Positions 9,356-23,535 are shown, counted from the first letter of the stretch. The stretch: 64,000 nt of DNA from Pyropia yezoensis (GCA_009829735.1 CM020618.1:24103346-24167345); one strand, 5' to 3'. Numbers and translations: made by a program. Notes: generated by a model not told the origin, from the letters alone.

Positions 9356-11893
9356 TGGGCCCCGCACCCGCGGATTGGCTGGGCGCGGCGGTGGCGGTGG
9401 CGGTGGCGGTGGCGTCGAGGATCCCACGGCGGGGGGGGGCGCAGTGGCCGCGGCAGCGAGACGCGCCAGGGGGGGAAGGTTTCTGGAGCGAGTGGATATA
9501 GGACCCCGCAACCCGCCTCGCGTGTACACCGTACTGTACATACATAAATATAGGCGGGCCTGTCGGGTCTTAGGGGGGTCCGACATGCGCTGAATGGAGG
9601 AGGAGGGGGGCCACATCGACGAGTGGAACCGACCGTGCTACCTGGGCGTCCGCTAAGTTGATTGGCCCACTCCTCTTCCAAGATTCTCACTTTCTTCCAA
9701 TGTTTTTGAAATTGTGCGTGAAAGTATGTGTAGATGGTGCAAGTTCTGTCTCCCCAGGAAAAGCAGAAGAAGTTCATCGAGCAAAGTTTTCAGCATGTCT
9801 GGAGCATGGATGGGACCAATAAAATCGATGCATTGAATTAATACATTTAGTCATCGATTACAAATAGATTAATCAGTTGGCGCTTTCCCTTTTTGTATGT
9901 TTTTTAACTAAACGATGAGTGAGCCCTCCACCCCCCCACCCCCTTCTTCCCACTGCCCCATGTCCTGTTCGTTTTACAACTATTTACCCCCGCCACGCCG
10001 CGAAGCAGTCATAGCAGGACTGGCGCCGGGCGACGGTCCGTCGCTCATGCGGACGCTGCCAATAGTGCCACCACTGCTGTAGCTGACACTGCAGACTTCC
10101 TCGCCGCCGCCCTCGCCGACGACCCTCCCACTCTAATGGTAGCATGCACCAGGTACGGTGGGGGCTCTGTGCGACGCTGAAGAATACTAGTGCCGAGACT
10201 GCTACGACCGCTGGCTCTGTCGCCTTTGCTGCAACGCCCAGGGTCGCAGCCGACCCATCGCCGACTTCAACACCGTCCTGGGCGGCAAGAAGCTCAGCAA
10301 CGAGATTGTGATGAGCGAGCACGTGTATAGGGCAGTGTCTGGGCGACGAAGTGAGGGGCGCGCTCCACGGCGTCGTGGCAGCGAGGTCAGGACCAGTCCA
10401 GCAAAAATAGATTAATTAATAATAAAAAGTCGAGAGTTAAAAGATTAGTCTATAGATTAATCTATCTGCGATGTAAAAAATCCCCTTTTTTCCATCCATG
10501 GTCTGGAGCGATGCCATTTTGATCACCACTTTCACTTGCCTCGTCTCTCGACGCTCGCATGGCAGAGCAGCTCTTGAAGCATGGTTGTCACCAGTTTAAT
10601 GAATGCATTCTATTTTTTTTCAATTAAAGCATAGATTAAAGCATAGATTAATCAAACCCCGGAACCGACCGTTGCATTAATCATACAGCACTTATTGGCA
10701 GTAAGTATACGAAATCATGATAAGTGAGGTCTCTTTCGCTGGAGTGCGAAGCTGCGGAGTACCCACCGCTGCCGCTGCTGCGCGCAGAACAACTGTCGCT
10801 CATTGCACTGCACTGGCCGCCTTGGCGGCCATCGCCCGGCGGCACCCGGTGAGTGGTGGTCGTGGGGGCGCCGTCGGGGGATCGCCGGCAGAGGCCGCCG
10901 ATGGCGCGCCCTCCTTCTGGCAGTGCTTGCAGATGGCTCCACAGCCAGGCCGCAGCCGGAACTCCAGCTTTGTCTCACTGGCCTTTCGGCCAGTCGTACG
11001 GCTGCTGGCAGCGGGTGCTGGAATGTCTCCAGCGCCCGCCAAGACCGCCGCTGCCGCAGCGCCCGCCCGTGCTGCCGCAGCGCCCACCGTAGCGTCTACT
11101 GGTTCTGCGTCCTCCGACGCGTTAGGTACGCCGGCGCCGGAAGAAGATCCTGCCACACTGTCAACCTCCATGGTAAGTCTTCACGGGTATCGTGAGCCGA
11201 CCCGACACTCAAAAACGGTAGGCCCCCGAAGCTCTTCTCGTGGCTCGGTGGGAAGGGGGAGGGATAGAGGGCGCGCAAAGAGGACGTCACTGGCACTCAA
11301 ACGTTGCACGGCGACGCTTGGTTGGCGCCCAACCACGCTTATTCACGGTGGCGCATTGTGGGAGGCGCACAAGTCCAGATGTATTTAGTTCAATGTCAAA
11401 AAGTTATAAAATGACACATCGTTGATTAATTGAAACTGTCTTTAATAAAAGCATGCTTTAATCAAAGGCGACTCAAATGCATTTCGCCAACCATGTCTGG
11501 AAGTCAAGCGCAGCGCGAAGGTCTCAAACCGCTCCCTTTTAGTCGGGCCTCAAACCACTCCATTTTATTTACTCTTGCGTCGCGGAGGGTGATAAGGGGA
11601 AGGTTGAAAGCACTCTACTTGACCGGCTCGCGAGGCCACCACACAGCGCTGTTTCGTATTAGCGGGGTCATGTGTACCATGCGTCTGACTGCCGCCTTCA
11701 ATCCCCCCGGCGGGCAATGAAAAAGGGAAGACCAGCCCGTCGGCAGCGGGGGAAAGCGCTCTACTGCAAGTACCCGGCCACCGGCGGTGTACGGCACCCC
11801 CAGGTTTGCAGCAATGGTCGGCTGTTGTCGCCCCCTGTCCAGAGCACCCCACTGGATACGTCGTAGCCCGCCCCCACGCCCCACACCCCGCAC
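9356..11893. other. AT-richer region with no clear gene; possible transposon remnants
   Basis: From about 9640 to 11480 composition drops in GC and contains several TTAATC/ATTAAT patches (9830-9890, 10400-10470, 10620-10680, 11420-11460). This contrasts sharply with the flanking genes and suggests old inserted DNA. Short open frames appear on both strands. One on the minus strand (11171 to 10800, 123 residues) starts at a good ATG and contains a C-x2-C pair (C-K-H-C) preceded by a basic stretch, vaguely like the first half of a BED-type finger of hAT transposases. I cannot confirm that and assign nothing. Confidence 0.35.
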
Positions 11894-13168
11894 TCACACC
11901 TTCCGCCCGCTAACACTACCGCCAGGCGATGCCACTATCTCCTCCGTCTCCACCCCGGTAGCGACGGGCAAGTCCTCCCGCGCCCCCCACTCGGACCACG
12001 AGCCGTCATAGATGGGCACCCGCCACTCACCCACCGCCGCCGCCGCCAGCGCCACCACCGCCGCCGTCACCCCCGAGCCGCACGTTAGGGCCAGGCGCGG
12101 CGGGGGCGCCCCCCCCGGGCCCAGCCGCACCCCCGCGTCAAGAAAGGCAGACGCCAGCTCCCTGACAGGCCGCAAGCCAACGCCGCTGCCGCCGCCGCCG
12201 CCACCCCCCGTCGCCATCACCGCTGTCCACGGCAGGCTCCCCGAGCGGGGCACGTGGCCACCGCGCACCCCCGGCCGCGGCTCGGGCGCCACCCCCGCGT
12301 ACCGGCCGGCGGAGCGCGCGTCGAGCAGCCGCACAGGGGGAGGCGACGCCGCCGCGTTGGCCGCCACCGCTGCCGCCGACCACACGAGACCCTCGTCGAC
12401 CGTCCAACCGCCCCCGTCGCCATTGCCGTGGCCGTTGCTGCTGCCGCCACCCTGCACTGCCGCAGGGGCAGACATGGAAGGGATAGGAGTGTCCGATGAG
12501 GCGGTGGGGAGGCCCGCGGCCACCCACGCGGGGGCTCCCCCCTCTAGTACCGCCACCCGGCGCACCCCAAACACACGGCACATCCACCAGCCCCGTGCAG
12601 ACGCAACGTATTGCCCACCCCCATCATACACCACCACAGGGGTGTCTGGGGTGAGGCCGACCGACGCGGCCGCCGCCGCCCAAGTCGCCACGTCGGGTAG
12701 CATGTGCGGCAGGGGCGACGTCGCGTCGGCCACGGCGTCAATGTCCAGCCGCGCAGCCGCGGAGGTGAGACGAGGTGTTGCTGCGTCGGGAGGTGGCGCG
12801 CCCGGCACGGTCCAGGTCGCGTCCAGCAACAGGATCCCCCGCGGGTGCGCCGCCACAAACCCGGGCGAGACCGTGGGGGTGTTGGCAGGCCAGTCGGCAG
12901 CCGCGGCCGCCATGGCCGCTGCGTCCAGCTCGGGAGGTGGCGCGGGGGAGCGGGAAGAGCTCATCACGAGCGCCCTGTGGAATCCGCTGAGGCCACGAAG
13001 AGGGGGGGAAGACCAAAAGGGCCGGCCTGAGGGGCGCCCCAAAGCTGTAACCGTCCCTGCGGATGCCGGGCGTAGGGACTGCCCGGGGAGACCAAGAGCG
13101 TGGATGCCGCTACTGAGGAGACACTTGCGGGATAACAGAGGGAGGAAGCCAGGAGGGGGACGCCGCAT
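11894..13168 (-). CDS. 3-mercaptopyruvate/thiosulfate sulfurtransferase (tandem rhodanese)
   Basis: A single-exon protein of 424 residues when started at the Met of 13168; a second in-frame Met at 12964 would give 356. The first 68 residues are basic and Ser/Leu-rich with almost no acidic residues, which looks like a mitochondrial or plastid transit peptide. Two rhodanese domains follow. The first has L-L-D-A-T-W, P-L-P-H-M-L-P, V-V-V-Y-D and W-W-M-C-R-V-F-G. The second has L-L-D-A-R-S-A-G-R-Y, G-H-V-P and the active-site loop C363-G-S-G-V-T-A. The CGSGVTA form favours mercaptopyruvate over thiosulfate as donor. The enzyme moves sulfane sulfur from mercaptopyruvate to thiols or cyanide in cysteine degradation. 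A roughly 45-residue Gly/Ser insert separates the domains. It is divergent from the phosphatase gene. Confidence 0.88.
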   Translation of the reverse strand: MRRPPPGFLPLLSRKCLLSSGIHALGLPGQSLRPASAGTVTALGRPSGRPFWSSPPLRGLSGFHRALVMSSSRSPAPPPELDAAAMAAAAADWPANTPTVSPGFVAAHPRGILLLDATWTVPGAPPPDAATPRLTSAAARLDIDAVADATSPLPHMLPDVATWAAAAASVGLTPDTPVVVYDGGGQYVASARGWWMCRVFGVRRVAVLEGGAPAWVAAGLPTASSDTPIPSMSAPAAVQGGGSSNGHGNGDGGGWTVDEGLVWSAAAVAANAAASPPPVRLLDARSAGRYAGVAPEPRPGVRGGHVPRSGSLPWTAVMATGGGGGGGSGVGLRPVRELASAFLDAGVRLGPGGAPPPRLALTCGSGVTAAVVALAAAAVGEWRVPIYDGSWSEWGAREDLPVATGVETEEIVASPGGSVSGRKV

Positions 13169-13575
13169 GATGGTAGTGTTCCCGACCAGAGGGAAGAAGG
13201 CGCGGAACGCGAGCGAGGGCGAAGGGGGAGGAGCAGTCGACACGCAGAGCAGCGGCGGCGCCTTTCGCAATGGAGGAGGACGAAGGATGACGTCACCGAC
13301 GGAGCTCTGTTGAGATCGCAAACCTCGAGACTTCACGAGCAGTTGTTGAGCCATTTCTCGACACAATGTTTCGAGGGAGTCGTACCAGCGTGCCATTCGT
13401 CCATCCTTCCATTGAGCCATACAATTGTAGTAAGATTCAACCGAAGTCCTTTCTCGGCCCTGACGTCACAGGCGCTCCCCGGGCCGCGTCTCCGCGCGGG
13501 GGACGCGCGGGGTCCTGCCGCCGTCACAAAGGCCACAGGAGCGGCAATGCCTTCTGCAGGCCGCCCGTCGCGCCG
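13169..13575. promoter_or_regulatory. divergent promoter with two TGACGTCA (bZIP/CRE-type) sites
   Basis: The 407 bp between the sulfurtransferase (-) and phosphatase (+) start codons must hold both promoters. Perfect palindromic TGACGTCA octamers lie at 13288-13295 and 13461-13468, 173 bp apart. This is the standard binding site of bZIP (CREB/ATF, plant TGA-like) factors. No TATA box is obvious. Shared regulation of the two genes is an inference. Confidence 0.5.
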
Positions 13576-15419
<1,844 letters not shown>

Positions 15420-15804
15420 AGAGACTGGAGAGGAGTGGACGGCACGGGGAATAGTGGGAGATTGAGCCCGGGCGGCCTGAGGTGGGCCCATGCCCGAACA
15501 TCTTCCCCTCGATATGGTGTGGAGGACGGAGGGACGTCAGCCGAGAGCATTGCGGTGCGGCGCCGTGCGGTGCTCTCTGACAACGGAACGTAACGTGTAC
15601 AAATTCAAGCCAGTGTCAACTCTTTACAAGGGTCACTGGAGTTCTTATCTCTTCCATTTCTCGTTCATTCTTTGGTGCACACAGCACGAGCTAACGACCG
15701 TGCCATCTGAGGGAATAATGAAATCATGTAGTGGTATCAAGCAAACAAACAAACCCCCGCCCCCGAACATGCTCGCAATCGATAGGCACGTCTATGACAC
15801 TCGA
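15420..15804. other. convergent 3' intergenic space
   Basis: This 385-bp gap lies between the stop codons of the phosphatase (+) and clpB (-). It must hold both 3' UTRs. TGTAA lies at the phosphatase stop and AT-richer sequence spans about 15600-15790. I see no gene. Confidence 0.6.
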
Positions 15805-18774
15805 CTAAGCCGGCATAGCGTCCATGCTAGACTGGCTCTGGTCGCCCTGCTCTTGCCGCTCCTCATCTGGCTCGCACCGGAAGGACAGGCCCGCGCCATC
15901 CTCGGCCACCGACACACGCACGACGTCACCGTCCTTCGCCTCCCCGCCGAGGATCATCTTGGCCAGCGGCGTCTCCACCTCCCGCTGCACCGCCCGCCGC
16001 AGAGGCCGAGCGCCATAGGCCGGCTCGTAGCCTACTTCGCCCAGCCAATCCAACGCGTCCACCCCCATGCTCAGCCGCATCCGACGGTCAGCCACACGGT
16101 TGGCAACTTCCGCCACCTGCAGCTCAGTGATCGCACGCAGCTCCGTGCGGCCCAGCGGGTGAAACACGATCGTCTCGTCCAGCCGGTTGACAAATTCAGG
16201 GCGGAAGGCCTGGCGCACGGCACCCAGCACAGCGGCGCGCATCTCCTCGTAGCCACCCTCCCCGCCCGACAGAGCCATAATGGACTCTGAGCCGAGGTTG
16301 CTAGTCATAATCACGACCGTGTTCGTAAAGTCAATCGTCCGCCCCTGCGAGTCGGTCAGCCGCCCGTCGTCCAGCACCTGTAGCAACACGTTGAAGACGT
16401 CCGGGTGAGCCTTCTCCACCTCGTCCAGCAGCACCACCGAGTACGGGCGCCGGCGCACCGCCTCCGTAAGCTGGCCACCCTGGTCAGAACCAATGTAGCC
16501 TGGCGGAGCACCAATCAGGCGTGACACGTTGAAGCGCTCTTGGTACTCAGACATGTCAATGCGCACAACCGACGCCTCCGAGTCAAACAGGGTTGCCGCC
16601 AGCGCCTTCGCCAGCTCCGTCTTGCCCGTACCAGACGGTCCGCAAAACAGCAAAGACGCAATTGGGCGGTTGGGGGACGACAGGCCCGCGCGAGACCGCT
16701 GGACAGCTTCCGAAACAGACCGGACGGCTTCGGGCTGGCCAATCACCCGGGCGCCAAGAACAGACGGCAGCGACAACAGCTTTTCCCGCTCTGTCGACAG
16801 CAGCTTGTTCACCGGGATACGGGTCCATGCCGACACCGTGGCCGCCACATCGTCCTCCGTGACTTGCACACGAAGCAGCGAGTCGCTACCAGAGGAGCCG
16901 TCAGACGACAGGGCGGCCTCTGCCTTTTCCAGTTGAGCCTGCAGTCCTGACAACGTTGAGTACTTGAGCTCAGCCGCACGGTTGAGGTCATAGTTGCTTT
17001 CGGCACGATCCACCTCCAGCCGTACCCGATCCATTTCCTCCTTAATGCGGGTTACCTCAGCTAGCGAAGACCGCTCCGTTTCCCACTGCTGCTCGAGTGC
17101 GCGCTGCTCGTCCGACCACGTCTTGAGCTCCTCGTCAAGCCGCTGCCGCCGGCGAGCAGCAGCAGGGCCCGACTCGCTCTTGAGGGAAAGCTTCTCCATC
17201 TCGGCCTGGATAATTTTGCGATCCAGGCGGTCGAGCGCAGCCGGCTTGGACGTACTTTCCATCTTTAGCTTGGCCATACTCTCGTCCACCAGGTCAATGG
17301 CCTTGTCTGGCAGGAAGCGGTCGGCAATGTAGCGGTCAGAGAGCATGGCCGCCGCCACCAGAGCTGAGTCGGAAATACGCACGCCGTGGTGCACCTCATA
17401 GCGACCCTTGAGGCCACGCAGGATGGACACCGTATCGGTGGCGGTTGGCTGCGCGACGGGAACAGGCTGGAAGCGGCGCTCCAGAGCCGCATCCTTCTCA
17501 ATGTACTTGCGGTACTCGTCCAGGGTGGTGGCGCCAATGCAGCGAAGCTCCCCGCGAGCGAGCAGCGGCTTGAGCAATTGCCCGGCGTCCATAGCACCGT
17601 CCGTCTTGCCCGCTCCAACCAGCGTGTGGAGCTCATCAATAAACAGGATGACGTTTGAGTCAGCAGCGGTCACCTCGGCGAGCACTGCCTTAAGGCGCTC
17701 TTCAAACTCGCCACGGAACTTGGCACCGGCGAGGAGGGCACCCAGGTCCAGCGACACCAGCTTGCGACCCTGTAGGTTGGCGGGCACGTCGTTGCTATTC
17801 ATCCGCTGAGCCAGACCCTCGGCAATGGCCGTCTTACCCACACCGGGCTCACCCAGCAGCACCGGGTTGTTCTTGGTCCGGCGCGACAGAATCTGAATGG
17901 TGCGGCGGATCTCTTCATCGCGCCCAATGACTGGGTCCAGTGCACCGCGCTTCGCCTCAGCCGTCAGATCCCGGCCGTACCGTTCGAGGGCCTCGTACGT
18001 GCCCTCGGGGCTCTGGGTGGTGACCTTCTTGCCCGACCGAACGCCCTCGACAGCCTTGACCAGACCGTCATAACCAACGGGCAACGTATTGAGGAGCCCC
18101 CGTTGCAGCCGCCCGTCCCGCCAGCACGCCAGCAACAGGTGCTCGACAGAGACAAACTCGTCGCCCATCTCCTTCTTGAGGCGGGCGGCGCCCTCAAGCG
18201 CCTCCCGCAGGGAGCGGCCCATCACTTGGTTCTCCCCAACATTGGATACCTTGGGCTGCCGCCGCAAAAAGTCGGTAGTCTTGGCGGCCACCGACGTGGC
18301 CAGGTTGGCTGTCGTCGAGTTGTTGCCCTCGTCCGCCTTCTGCAGAATCCGCTTGGCCAGGTCATCCTGCAGCACTGAGGCCAGCAGCACCTCCGACTCA
18401 ATCATCTGCTGGGAGTACTCACGCGCCAGCGGCGCCAAGCGGGTCATCGCAGACCACGCCATTTCGGTGTACGCCTCAGGGTTGAGCAGGTTGCCCGTGC
18501 CCGCCGTGGAGGGAGGGCCGGCCGCCATCCGCGGCGACCCCGACCGGCGGCTCGCCGAGGAGCCCGAACTGGCAGCAGCAGCCGCGGCGGCGGCGGCGGT
18601 AGCGGCAACGCCAAGACGTCCAGAGGGGCGGCCAAACATGCCCCATACCGCTGGGGCACGCGGTCGCGCCGAGCAGTGCGCCGGCAGTGTCGTGGGTGCG
18701 GCCAGAGCTGCCGCACGGGGGGTGGGAGCGACGAAGGCGGTCGTCACGACCGCGGCCGTCGAAGCGCCCGCCAT
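15805..18774 (-). CDS. clpB: ClpB/Hsp100 disaggregase, organelle-targeted
   Basis: A single-exon protein of 989 residues. The first ATG of the frame is at 18774; upstream the frame offers only GTG. Residues 1 to about 85 are rich in Ala/Ser/Arg/Pro with few acids, as expected for a plastid (or mitochondrial) transit peptide. The Clp N domain follows, from about [13 protein letters not shown]+ module 1 has Walker A G308-E-P-G-V-G-K-T and Walker B-like [13 protein letters not shown] coiled-coil middle domain of about 120 residues (rich in E-R-x-x-L-x-E-V) distinguishes ClpB from ClpA/ClpC. AAA+ module 2 has G712-P-S-G-T-G-K-T, L-L-D-E-V-E-K-A-H and the D2-small end. It rescues aggregated proteins with Hsp70 using ATP, as a hexamer. 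Intact in every motif. Confidence 0.96.
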   Translation of the reverse strand: MAGASTAAVVTTAFVAPTPRAAALAAPTTLPAHCSARPRAPAVWGMFGRPSGRLGVAATAAAAAAAAASSGSSASRRSGSPRMAAGPPSTAGTGNLLNPEAYTEMAWSAMTRLAPLAREYSQQMIESEVLLASVLQDDLAKRILQKADEGNNSTTANLATSVAAKTTDFLRRQPKVSNVGENQVMGRSLREALEGAARLKKEMGDEFVSVEHLLLACWRDGRLQRGLLNTLPVGYDGLVKAVEGVRSGKKVTTQSPEGTYEALERYGRDLTAEAKRGALDPVIGRDEEIRRTIQILSRRTKNNPVLLGEPGVGKTAIAEGLAQRMNSNDVPANLQGRKLVSLDLGALLAGAKFRGEFEERLKAVLAEVTAADSNVILFIDELHTLVGAGKTDGAMDAGQLLKPLLARGELRCIGATTLDEYRKYIEKDAALERRFQPVPVAQPTATDTVSILRGLKGRYEVHHGVRISDSALVAAAMLSDRYIADRFLPDKAIDLVDESMAKLKMESTSKPAALDRLDRKIIQAEMEKLSLKSESGPAAARRRQRLDEELKTWSDEQRALEQQWETERSSLAEVTRIKEEMDRVRLEVDRAESNYDLNRAAELKYSTLSGLQAQLEKAEAALSSDGSSGSDSLLRVQVTEDDVAATVSAWTRIPVNKLLSTEREKLLSLPSVLGARVIGQPEAVRSVSEAVQRSRAGLSSPNRPIASLLFCGPSGTGKTELAKALAATLFDSEASVVRIDMSEYQERFNVSRLIGAPPGYIGSDQGGQLTEAVRRRPYSVVLLDEVEKAHPDVFNVLLQVLDDGRLTDSQGRTIDFTNTVVIMTSNLGSESIMALSGGEGGYEEMRAAVLGAVRQAFRPEFVNRLDETIVFHPLGRTELRAITELQVAEVANRVADRRMRLSMGVDALDWLGEVGYEPAYGARPLRRAVQREVETPLAKMILGGEAKDGDVVRVSVAEDGAGLSFRCEPDEERQEQGDQSQSSMDAMPA

Positions 18775-20596
18775 GGTGCGCAGGAGGGAGGCGGGACAAG
18801 CGCCAGCCGCCGTCAACAGCGTCACGGGTGGTCAAGGACCAGCGCCGTTCAAGTCAAAGAATACAGCAGCCAAAAGAAGAGGGGGTGGCGAGGGCAGCGA
18901 ACGTTGGGGGTGCGAGTGATGGTGTGGCAGAACGAAGTGCAGCTGGCCGTGACGGGAGACCAACGGTTGTATAGCCGTCCCGTTCTGTTGACGCGCCTAC
19001 CGTCCCACCACCACCAACGGCTGGAGGCGAGGTGCCGAGATAAGAGCGACACGCGGCAGGATATTCAAGATGGCAGTGGAACCGTCGAGCGCACGTTGAC
19101 TTGCATGTGACTGTTGTTCCAAGACTGCAAACTCCAGGGAGGTTCCAGGGGCTTCTCGACGTCTGCTTGCCACGTTGCGTAGCGAAGCCTCTGAACATTT
19201 TGGACATACATCGTCACGCGGCCAATCAATGGTCGGTACTCTCCAACTCTCTCGGGTGCCACCAGGTGAAAAGGTGGAAATCCATTGCGCGTACAGTTCT
19301 AAAATTCAAAACAGACAGAACCAGCAAAAAGTGCGACTCTTTTGGCTGGATCATACCAATCAGAAAGACGAGACGAAGGCCTCAGCTGTTTGTACACCGG
19401 TCGAGGCCATCCAGTGCTTTACTCGAGCATCACCTCACCCGCCACCGCTGTCACTCGCGGCAGCCGCGCGCATATCCCACTCACCATGGGCGCCTGTCAG
19501 GCGGCAGCCGCCGACGCTGCAGCATCGGCGGCTTGCCATTGGATGACACGCAAGTACACACGCCGCAGACGTGTCAGGTAGCTCAAAGTCTCACCAGTAG
19601 CCCCATCTCGAGGGGGCGCCACATCACTCAGAGCGCGTGAGCCCAGCGTGGAAGCCGATGAATAAGGTGGATAGCACTGTCAATAGCGGCGAAATCCAGA
19701 CCCCGGGATACCCGACTGTGGGGCCGCCTCCCGGTAGGCCACCCGCTGGAAGCGCCACATGCAGGAAGACCTCCATTGCCCGCTTATCGATCGTGTATAG
19801 AAAAGCATGTACATGCCAGGGTGGGCGTTCAGTCCCTCCTCAGTCGTGATTGCGTCGCGGGTCACCCTCAACCGCTCCACCCGCAATACGATGATGGGCG
19901 CATTCACCGGGCGACCAACATCACCTCTGGCGAATGCTCCCACGGAGGCCACGGCCAGTTCCAAGGGCATCGCGGCAGCACCTTTGAGAGTGGCCACCAG
20001 TGTTGGAGAGATTGAAAGCGGCCGGCCATTGTCAGCGTGGCAGCCAAACGCCCCCGCTCTCAGCGGGCGATCGGCAGGGAGCGAGTAGACGCCTTCTCAG
20101 TCGCATTGACAAGTCCTATTGTGCCATTCCATGACAGGTGGGTCTGGCTGGGCTCCTGTGCGTCCACTGCGCGGCCAGCGCCAAGGCCAGTCGCTATGTC
20201 GACGGCTAGGCTGGTCACAGACAGACTAAAAAAGAGCTACTCCGTAGACTTGGCATGGCCGAAGTGTGCGAATATGAGCGTCAGGGTGCGGAGGGTCCCC
20301 ATGCCTTGGCGCCCGCGCTGGTGGCCCGCCGCCGACGCGCTCGCGGGTGCGCCGCTCGCCGCCCCTGAAGAAACCACGAGCGAGCATGAAGCCCACGTTG
20401 TGAGGAGCTCAGCAGTGTGCCCCTCTTTCCGACGCTCAGTGGGGGGAACTGAAATCAGCTGTTACTTTGAAAGAAAAGTTGACCCTTTTCATTCTGCCTT
20501 GTCCAAATCGGCCAAAATTAAGAAAACGACGTGTACGTATGTACCACCGCCCCCCACCGTCCCTTCCACCTTTACCCACCCGTCATCCGTTGCCCC
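18775..20596. other. 1.8-kb intergenic region, no gene recognised
   Basis: This region lies between the 5' end of clpB and the 3' end of the OTU-like gene, both on the minus strand. Base composition is more balanced than in the neighbours. Minus-strand open stretches at about 19262-19065 and 19997-19680 read as non-repetitive protein (the second begins M-A-T-L-K-G-A-A), but I recognise no family and see no convincing joining splice sites. They may be exons of an unrecognised gene or chance frames. Confidence 0.35.
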
Positions 20597-22235
20597 CTAC
20601 ACGTACACCAGCACGTCAAAGTGGCCGCTGCGGGCGGGCCCCGAAAAGAGGAGCCCAAACCGGCGGGCGTTGCCCTCCCCCGGCGGCGCCGGCGCCAGGC
20701 CCGGCGTCTCCCCGCCCGCCGCGTCCCCGCCCCCGGCCCCCTCTGGCGGGGCCACCTGCTCCAGCCCGCACGTGTGGTAACACCGCACCGCCTGCTTCCG
20801 CACGTCAAACGCGTACATGTCAATGCACACGCCAAACGCGCGGGCGGCCACCTCAATCTCCAGCACCCCCCACAGGGCGCCCAGCCAGTGGCCGCCCATG
20901 CCCGTCCGCACCACCGACGACTCCCACGACGACACCCCCCGTGTCAGCGTGTCGACGCTGTCACAGTAGAGGGCGAGGCGCTCCCGGTAGTAGTCCCGGT
21001 TGGCCTTGACCGCCCTGGCCATGGCCTGCCGGCACGCCCGCACCTTGCGCGCGTCAATCGCCGGCGGGCTCGCGTCGGGGTTGGCGGCGAGCACCTGGCC
21101 TTTGAGGATGGCCGCGTACCCACAGTCCCCGTTCATCGACGTGGGCGTCAGGCGCATCTTGCGGGACTCCCCAACGGGGCACGTGACCACCAGGATGTGC
21201 GTCTTGGAGGTGCGGAGGAATTCGGCGCGGTGCATGCCGGTGGACCGGTACGTGGGGGTGCCCGCCGCGGGCGTCGGCGCCAGTTTGACCCCAGCCCCCG
21301 CCGCGCCGCCGGCCGCCGCCACCGCGGTGGCTGCCGGCGCGGCGGCCGCCCCCGTTGCCCCCGTCGTTGCGCCGGGTGACCCGTCCGTGGCCGGCGGTGC
21401 CGTCCCCGCCGCCGCCGGCTCGTCCGCGAGCGCGTCGCCGACGCCACTGCCGCCGCCGCTGCTGCTGCTGATGGCACTCCCATCGCCGCCCCCGCCACCG
21501 CTGCCGCTGCCACTCCCACCACCACCGCCGCTGCCGCTGCCGCTGCCGCCGCTCCCGCCGCCTCCCCCGCCAGCCCGTCGGCCCGCCACGGCCGACGACA
21601 GCCGGCGCCAGCGGCGCCACTTGGCCACCGCCGCCGCCGCCGGCAGGTCATCATCTGCCGAGGGGGCACCCCGTGCGGTCAGGTTGGTCAACGACGCCGA
21701 CGCGGGGAGGGAGGTTGCCTCGGTGGTGGCCGGCGCGCCCGCACCCGAGCCCGCACCGGGAGCCGCTGCGCCCCCCCCACCCCGCCAGCGCGGCGGTGAC
21801 GACGCCACCCCCCGGCCGCGTGCCCAGCCGCGGCCAATGGGCAGGATGGGGGTGCTGGTTAGGCTGCCCCCGCGGATGCCACGACCGCCAAAGCGGCCGC
21901 GACCACCACCACCACCACCACCACCACCGCCGCCGCCGTCGCCGCCACCGCCGCCGCCGCGAATGCCGTCGTCGTCGTCGTCGGAAAACGAGTCGGAAAC
22001 CTCCCGAGCGCGTGTGTCAAACGTATCGTCGCCGCCACCGCCGCCGCCACCGCCGCCGCCGTCAGGGTCTTCGCTGAGAACGCCCGCGGCGGCCGCCGCG
22101 GGGCGGCGGCCGGAAAAGAAAGAGCGCAGCGACGCAAAGCTGGACGAGGAGGTCATCCGCGGGCCAAACGACGACGGCTGCTCCCCGTCCGTCCCCGTCC
22201 CGTCGTCGGCGGGGGGGGCGCGGCCGTCGGCAGCG

Positions 22236-22285
<50 letters not shown>

Positions 22286-23018
22286 GTTGCCACCACTGGA
22301 GGTGGTGCCCCCTCCGCTCCGCGGGAAGGAGCGGAGGGACCACAGGGACCAGCTGGAGGGGGGCAGCGCCGCCGCCGCCGGCGTCAGCGGCGGCGGCTGC
22401 TGCAGCGGCGGTGCCGCTGCTGCGTAGGCACCACCCCCCCCCGGCAGTGGCGACGGTGGCAGGGACGCTTGCCGGCTGGCGGGGCTCCCCCCCCCCCACG
22501 CGCCCGCCCGGGGCGCGGGGAGGACGACGCCGGCCGCGTCCAGCCCCCCGAGGCCCGTGTCCAGGGACCGCGCTGCCGACGACCGCCGCCACCGCACCCG
22601 CCGTCGCCGCCGGCGGGGGGGCGGCGGCGGCACGTCCGTGCCCCCCAGGGGAACCACCAGCGGCACCGGGGCGGCTGCGGCGGCGACGTGCGGTGGCGAG
22701 CCCGGCGGGGGCACCACCGCCGACGCGGCGGGCAGCTCCACGGGGGTGACCGTATCGGCCGGCGGGGGTGGCACGGCCGGCGGCGGCGGCGGGGGTGCCA
22801 CCACCGGCGTCGGCGGCAGCGGCAGCGGCAGCGTCAGCGGCGGTGGCGGCGGGGTCGTTGGTGGGGGCGGCACGGCAGGGGGCGCCGCGACGCCACCACC
22901 GGCCGGGGGGCGACCGCCCCGGCAGGTGCTGCTGCCGGTGCTGCTGCTGCTGCTGCTCCCGGCGCTGCACGAGGAGGTGGCCCCCAGGCGGTCATCGTCG
23001 GCGGCGGCGGCTGCGCCA

Positions 23019-23104
<86 letters not shown>

Positions 23105-23221
23105 GGCGGCGGGTGACGAGAGCCGCGGCGGCGGGGGGGGGGTGGAGGGGGGACCCCCGAGGCCGGCGGGCAGACCCGCCGACGGCGCCGTGTGGGCGCC
23201 GCCGACGCGGGGGTCTGCCAT
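20597..23221 (-). CDS. OTU-like cysteine protease with long low-complexity N-terminus
   Basis: A protein of 874 residues from the ATG at 23221; the frame continues upstream, but only as Pro/His-rich translation of G-tract DNA. Residues 1 to about 690 are low complexity: an Ala run (GCC repeats), Pro runs, Ser-rich blocks, Gly runs and an acidic D-D-D-D-D patch. The last 185 residues form a compact domain. It has M-N-G-D699-C700-G-Y-A-A-I, W-L-G-A-L-W-G-V-L-E-I-E-V-A-A-R-A-F-G-V, I-D-M-Y and the C-terminal S-G-H867-F-D-V-L. This is the order of catalytic Asp-x-Cys and His in OTU deubiquitinases. By family it would cleave ubiquitin or a ubiquitin-like linkage. The catalytic domain sits at the extreme C-terminus and is not interrupted. 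Confidence 0.7.
22995..23113. repeat. (GGC)n tract encoding poly-Ala of the OTU-like protein
   Basis: About 120 bp of GGC/GCC repeats within the minus-strand coding region, giving an alanine run near residues 40-75. Confidence 0.85.
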
Positions 23222-23501
23222 GGCGACCACGGGCAGGGGGGGGGGCAAGGTGGGGGGGGCGCGCGTTCCAAGAAGAGGGGCGCCACCGCCGCCTCGCGTG
23301 CGTCGTCGGGGCGGCGGCGGGGGTTGGGGGTGCCGGCGGCGGGGCGGGGTAGACCCGGCGGGGTGCCAATGGTGGCAGCGGGGGGCAGGCAAGGCTGGTG
23401 GCGGGGGGGGGAAAGAGAGGCGGCTGGCGGGCTGCACGCACGCAGGGGGCGGCGGCGGCGGCGCAACTAGTGGCAATGAAGGGGGGGGCGTGGGTGCCCG
23501 G

Positions 23502-23502
<1 letters not shown>

Positions 23503-23534
<32 letters not shown>
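23503..23534. repeat. poly-G tract (32 G)
   Basis: Uninterrupted G32, the longest G homopolymer in the window. Confidence 0.9.
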
Positions 23535-23535
<1 letters not shown>

